Assembly (NCBI RefSeq): GCF_010667655.1
Contig: NZ_WHZU01000002.1
Span: 120,370 to 184,369 of the forward strand
Length of the DNA: 64,000 nt
Source: Bifidobacterium saimiriisciurei
GTDB lineage: Bacteria; Actinomycetota; Actinomycetes; Actinomycetales; Bifidobacteriaceae
Reading direction: 5' to 3'
Shown here: positions 61,008-64,000 of the stretch, one piece after another
Numbering within the stretch: the stretch's first letter is position 1
How the letters are laid out: every line of letters begins with the position of its first letter
The notes under the pieces: generated by a model
Told to the model about the DNA's origin: nothing
What the model saw: the letters and a program-made list of their open reading frames with translations, nothing else
The model's database searches: none
Position numbers and translations under genes: made by a program

Positions 61008-62054
61008 CTATTCCATGACGATCTTCGACATCGGCATGGCCGAGTCGATGGGGAAATCGGGGCTGCTCGGCTTCACGCCGGCTTCGACGAGATTGACGCC
61101 GAGCATGGCGACCATCGCACCGTTGTCGGTGCACAGGCCGATCTTCGGAATGCGCACCTGCACGCCGTGATCGGCACCAACCTCAAGCAGCTTCCCACGC
61201 AGCTGGGAGTTCGCCGAGAAGCCACCTCCCACGATGAGCGTGTCGGAACCGTTCGCGAGGCATCCCCTGATGGCCTTTCGGGCCAGCACCGTGGCCACGG
61301 AGTCTGCCAGCGACGCGCATACGTCATCGACGGGAACGTCCCGCCCGGAGGCCTGCTGTTCCTCGATCCAGCGCGCCACGGCGGTCTTGACTCCCGAGAA
61401 GCTGAAGTCATAGGGATGCCTTACGGCGGCCTTGCCCTGGGTCAGCCCCTGGGGAACCCGGATGGCGTGGGGATCGCCCTGCCGCGCATGACGGTCGATA
61501 TGCGGGCCTCCCGGGTAGGGGAAGCCGAGCAGGCGCGCCACCTTGTCGAAGCACTCCCCCGCCGCGTCGTCCAATGTGGTGCCGACCACGTCGACATGCC
61601 GGGCCACGTCACGCACATGCAGCAGCGAGGTGTGGCCGCCGGAGACGATGAGCGCCATCGTATCGTCGGGGAACGGGCCGAACTGCAGCTGCGTGACGGC
61701 GATGTGCCCGATGACGTGGTTGATGCCGTACAGAGGCTTGTTCGCCGCGTAGGCGAGCGCCTTGGCGCCGGAGACGCCGACGGCGAGGCATCCCGCCAGT
61801 CCGGGGCCTGCGGAGACGGCGATGGCATCCACGTCGGCGAGCTCGAGACCGGCGTCGGCAAGCGCCTGCTCCACCACCGGCACGAAGGCCTCGGCGTGGG
61901 CGCGCGATGCAATCTCGGGGATCACGCCGCCATAGCGGGCGTGCTCGTTCATGGATGATGCGACGACGTTGGACCGCAGCGTCCGCCCCTGTACGATGGC
62001 GGCGGCGGTTTCGTCGCAGGTGGATTCGATGCCCAGTACGATAGGCTCGCTCAT
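61008..62054 (-). CDS. tsaD: tRNA N6-threonylcarbamoyladenosine synthase subunit TsaD
   Basis: A 348-residue Kae1/TsaD protein that transfers threonylcarbamoyl to A37 of ANN-decoding tRNAs. It starts MSEPIVLGIESTCDETAAAI and carries MNEHARYGGVIPEIASRAH with metal-binding His. The second metal histidines are in YGINHVIGHIAVTQL, followed by LIVSGGHTSL and a late GGGFSANSQLRG. GGAGAGGAA precedes ATG 62054, which overlaps the rimI stop by four bases (ATGA), so the genes are coupled. It is the last gene of the tsaE-tsaB-rimI-tsaD operon. Confidence 0.97.
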   Translation of the reverse strand: MSEPIVLGIESTCDETAAAIVQGRTLRSNVVASSMNEHARYGGVIPEIASRAHAEAFVPVVEQALADAGLELADVDAIAVSAGPGLAGCLAVGVSGAKALAYAANKPLYGINHVIGHIAVTQLQFGPFPDDTMALIVSGGHTSLLHVRDVARHVDVVGTTLDDAAGECFDKVARLLGFPYPGGPHIDRHARQGDPHAIRVPQGLTQGKAAVRHPYDFSFSGVKTAVARWIEEQQASGRDVPVDDVCASLADSVATVLARKAIRGCLANGSDTLIVGGGFSANSQLRGKLLEVGADHGVQVRIPKIGLCTDNGAMVAMLGVNLVEAGVKPSSPDFPIDSAMPMSKIVME

Positions 62055-62638
62055 AGGTTCCTCTCCCCGTTGTCGTGGGCGCCGTCACCGCCGTGACCGG
62101 TGTTCGTGCCGCGATCGTCGTTGTCGTGCGTCGCCGTCTGGAATCCGACGACGCGTTCCCTCAGGTCCAACGCCATGACGTAGGCGTCGACGCCTTCCGG
62201 CTGGTAGTAGCGGCGGCGCAGGCCGATGCGTTCGAATCCGAGACGCCGGTACAGTCCTATCGCGGCGTCGTTGTCCACACGCACCTCCAGCAGCATCCGC
62301 CGCGCCCCCTGATGCCGGGCGTCTTCGATGAGCGCGCCCATCAGACGCCATGCGATGCCCTGGCGCTGGCACGCGCGCCGCACACCCACGTCCATGATCT
62401 CCGCATCGTCGCCGTCATACCAGAATCCGGCGAATCCGCGGATGTCCTCCGCACGGACGCCCTCCGCGGGGTTCTTTTCGGTGTCGGCCGTGTCGAACAG
62501 GTAGGTGCGGGCCGGCGCATCGAGTTCCTGGCGAATCGCGTTCTCGCTCCATGCGTGGTTGGCGAACAGTTCGAGCTCGATGTCACGCAAGGCGCGAATC
62601 GCGGTCCGACGGTCCAGCTCGTCCAGACGGTACAGCAT
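62051..62638 (-). CDS. rimI: Ribosomal protein/N-terminal alanine acetyltransferase RimI
   Basis: A 195-residue GNAT acetyltransferase. The acetyl-CoA loop is GVRRACQRQGIAWRLMGALI (QxxGxA type), and beta-strand LLEVRVDNDAAIGLYRRLGFERIGLRRRYYQPEGVDAYVM carries the catalytic Tyr region of RimI. An insertion at about residues 48-62 (FDTADTEKNPAEGVRAED) and an Asp/Gly/His-rich C-terminal tail of about 25 residues are extra compared with E. coli RimI (148). It overlaps tsaB by one base and tsaD by four. Confidence 0.92.
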   Translation of the reverse strand: MLYRLDELDRRTAIRALRDIELELFANHAWSENAIRQELDAPARTYLFDTADTEKNPAEGVRAEDIRGFAGFWYDGDDAEIMDVGVRRACQRQGIAWRLMGALIEDARHQGARRMLLEVRVDNDAAIGLYRRLGFERIGLRRRYYQPEGVDAYVMALDLRERVVGFQTATHDNDDRGTNTGHGGDGAHDNGERNL

Positions 62639-63441
62639 CAGGCGGTCCTTTCGGCGCCCGCGTGGTTGAGCACGTGCTTGAGCGGCGCCGGGATCTGCGC
62701 GTCGGGACGACGCAGGTAAAGTGGTTCGACGGGCGTCTCGGGATCGCGCTCATAGGCGCGACGTGCGTCGCCGGCGAAGACGGAAAGGCCCTGTTCGCCG
62801 CCGTCGAGCACGGATTCGTCGACGATGTCGCCCGCATGTTCGATCGCCGAGAGCGTGTCGGAGTATCGGCCGGCGCCATGGCCGACGACGTCGACGACCA
62901 CGTCGCCCCCTGTCCTCTCCCGCCAGGCGCGTACCGCCTCGTTCACGCGTTCGACGATGGATGCCGGATAGTCGATGTCCATGGCGATGATCGGCCGGGG
63001 CTCCCCCTCACGGCCCCCGCCGATGAGGGGCCCGTCGCACAGCTCGAAGTACAGCTGCTTGCGGCGGGCGTCGTTCACCGCGAGTGTGAGCACATGCTGC
63101 GCCTTCGGCCCGTCAGCCGATCCGGCCCCACCGCGACGGATGAGGTTCCACTGCGCCTGCGGTTCGAGTATGTTGTGTCCGATGAGCTTCGCTCCGGTGG
63201 CGAATGCGAGCGCCTTGGCGGTGACGATGCCGGCGCGCAGGCCTGTGAATGGTGCGGGCCCCGTGCCCACGATGACCGTGTCGATGTCCTTCGGCGTGTT
63301 GCCGGACCGTTCCACGGCGAGGGCGATGTTGTTCCGCAGCCGTTCGACGTGCGTGCGCGAATCGGTCTCGACTATCGGCTCATGCCCCACGATGCCGACC
63401 GTCGACCCGTATGAGGTGTCGATAACCAGCGTGCATCCCAT
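62638..63441 (-). CDS. tsaB: tRNA threonylcarbamoyladenosine biosynthesis protein TsaB
   Basis: A 267-residue TsaB, the inactive TsaD paralogue that scaffolds the t6A complex. It starts MGCTLVIDTSYGSTVGIV and has VIVGTGPAPFTGLRAGIVTAKALAFATG, the diagnostic PGSFTGLR-type motif with Ala-Pro in place of Gly-Ser. The C-terminal half carries the usual VEPLYLRRPDAQIP end. AAGGAG precedes ATG 63441. It lies 30 bases after tsaE. Confidence 0.95.
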   Translation of the reverse strand: MGCTLVIDTSYGSTVGIVGHEPIVETDSRTHVERLRNNIALAVERSGNTPKDIDTVIVGTGPAPFTGLRAGIVTAKALAFATGAKLIGHNILEPQAQWNLIRRGGAGSADGPKAQHVLTLAVNDARRKQLYFELCDGPLIGGGREGEPRPIIAMDIDYPASIVERVNEAVRAWRERTGGDVVVDVVGHGAGRYSDTLSAIEHAGDIVDESVLDGGEQGLSVFAGDARRAYERDPETPVEPLYLRRPDAQIPAPLKHVLNHAGAERTA

Positions 63442-63471
63442 ATGATTCTCCTTGCTACGACCTGTAAGAGT

Positions 63472-64000
63472 CTACAACGCGCAGGCCACGCGACCGGGCC
63501 ACTCGCCGCCCACGGGGACCAGCGTGACGGTGCGGGCCCCGGCGCTGGTCAGTTCGTCGTTCGCGTCGGGGATGCGGGCGGCGTCATCGAGCGGCCGGTC
63601 GATGTGGATCTCCAGCCGTTCCGGGGCGAGGGCGGCGACCATCTGCTCGCCCCACTCCATGAGCACGACCGTGTCGTCGCTGGGGTCCTCGAGTTCCTCG
63701 TCCAGTCCGAGGGATTCCAGTTCGTCGAGCAGCCTGCCCGCGGCGTCCTGGCCGGGGGCGTAGGCGTTGCCTCCCAGACGGTAGGCGTCCACATGCACCA
63801 GATGGGCCCTGGAACCGTCGGCGAAACGGCCGTTGAGCTCACGGGCGATGGTGAATGTCGGCGAGACGATCGGCTCGTCTATGCCAAGCCCCTTGCCGAA
63901 GCCCTGGGCGAATGTGGTCTTTCCCGCTCCGAGCGGTCCGGACAGCAGCAGCACGTCGCCGCCGTGCACGATGCCGGCAAGGCGTTCGCCGATGCGTCGC
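63472..64000 (-). CDS. tsaE: tRNA threonylcarbamoyladenosine biosynthesis ATPase TsaE (5' end cut off)
   Basis: About 176 codons are visible, open to the window edge, so the start is missing. It has P-loop LLLSGPLGAGKTTFAQGFGKGLG, switch region VSPTFTIARE, HVDAYRL, and the acidic VVLMEWGEQ of TsaE. TsaE is usually about 150-190 residues, so the missing part is probably short. It drives the TsaBD cycle by ATP hydrolysis. First gene of the operon inside this window. Confidence 0.93.
   Translation of the reverse strand, partial: RRIGERLAGIVHGGDVLLLSGPLGAGKTTFAQGFGKGLGIDEPIVSPTFTIARELNGRFADGSRAHLVHVDAYRLGGNAYAPGQDAAGRLLDELESLGLDEELEDPSDDTVVLMEWGEQMVAALAPERLEIHIDRPLDDAARIPDANDELTSAGARTVTLVPVGGEWPGRVACAL

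Overview
The window looks like a stretch of a high-GC actinobacterial chromosome, most probably Bifidobacterium or a close relative. This rests on overall base composition, ATG/GTG/TTG starts with AGGAGG-type ribosome binding sites, and a core gene set seen in bifidobacteria: a large UPF0182 membrane protein, an FHA-ABC fusion, a brnQ carrier, a soluble-looking SdhA/SdhB pair with no membrane anchors beside it, and the tsaE-tsaB-rimI-tsaD operon. The genus call is inference; no 16S or other marker lies in the window. The first 60 bases are pure C and are probably an assembly or read artefact.

Layout. 0-12.7 kb: envelope and sugar genes (UPF0182, FHA-ABC transporter, L,D-transpeptidase divergent from a lipoprotein GH3 glycosidase, a small unknown protein, a degenerate Fic protein, an EamA transporter, a GH13 glycosidase, a histidine phosphatase). 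12.8-23 kb: transport and housekeeping (brnQ, an SDR, two tandem TauE/SafE paralogues, a DUF2974 hydrolase, mazG, def, mmuM, an MFS transporter, a PhzF protein). 23.1-30 kb: an accessory region made of small modules (TetR plus MFS exporter with matching palindromic operators; DUF2442 plus broken DUF4160; a gene remnant; TetR plus metallo-beta-lactamase-fold hydrolase; an orphan HipA-like kinase). Modules are separated by degenerate copies of the 3' end of ychF, which is intact at the right edge. 31-34.7 kb: a four-gene polar amino acid ABC transporter behind a 490-base leader with hairpins and a small ORF. 34.7-43.4 kb: a prolyl-aminopeptidase-like hydrolase, then a two-component system whose kinase is a double-length fusion with a second, pseudokinase-like half, facing an FtsX/MacB-type ABC exporter. 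43.5-49.3 kb: DHA2 MFS pump, class V aminotransferase, ROK regulator, O-acetylhomoserine sulfhydrylase. 49.6-53.5 kb: yraN-comM-dprA and a small MGMT-like protein. 53.5-60 kb: sdhA-sdhB, a methyltransferase, a LOG protein, nhaA and tRNA-Arg(ACG) with its own promoter and terminator. 60.2-64 kb: two small genes, then tsaD, rimI, tsaB and tsaE (cut by the window end).

How the genes work together. tsaE/B/D build the t6A modification of tRNA, with rimI co-transcribed. The four ABC genes form one amino acid importer. The kinase/regulator and the facing ABC exporter form a plausible envelope-stress or peptide-resistance unit. comM and dprA are the DNA-uptake processing pair. metY and mmuM both make methionine. 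The most unusual structure is the ychF-tail repeat family that partitions the accessory region; next are the kinase/pseudokinase fusion and the leader of the amino acid transporter operon.
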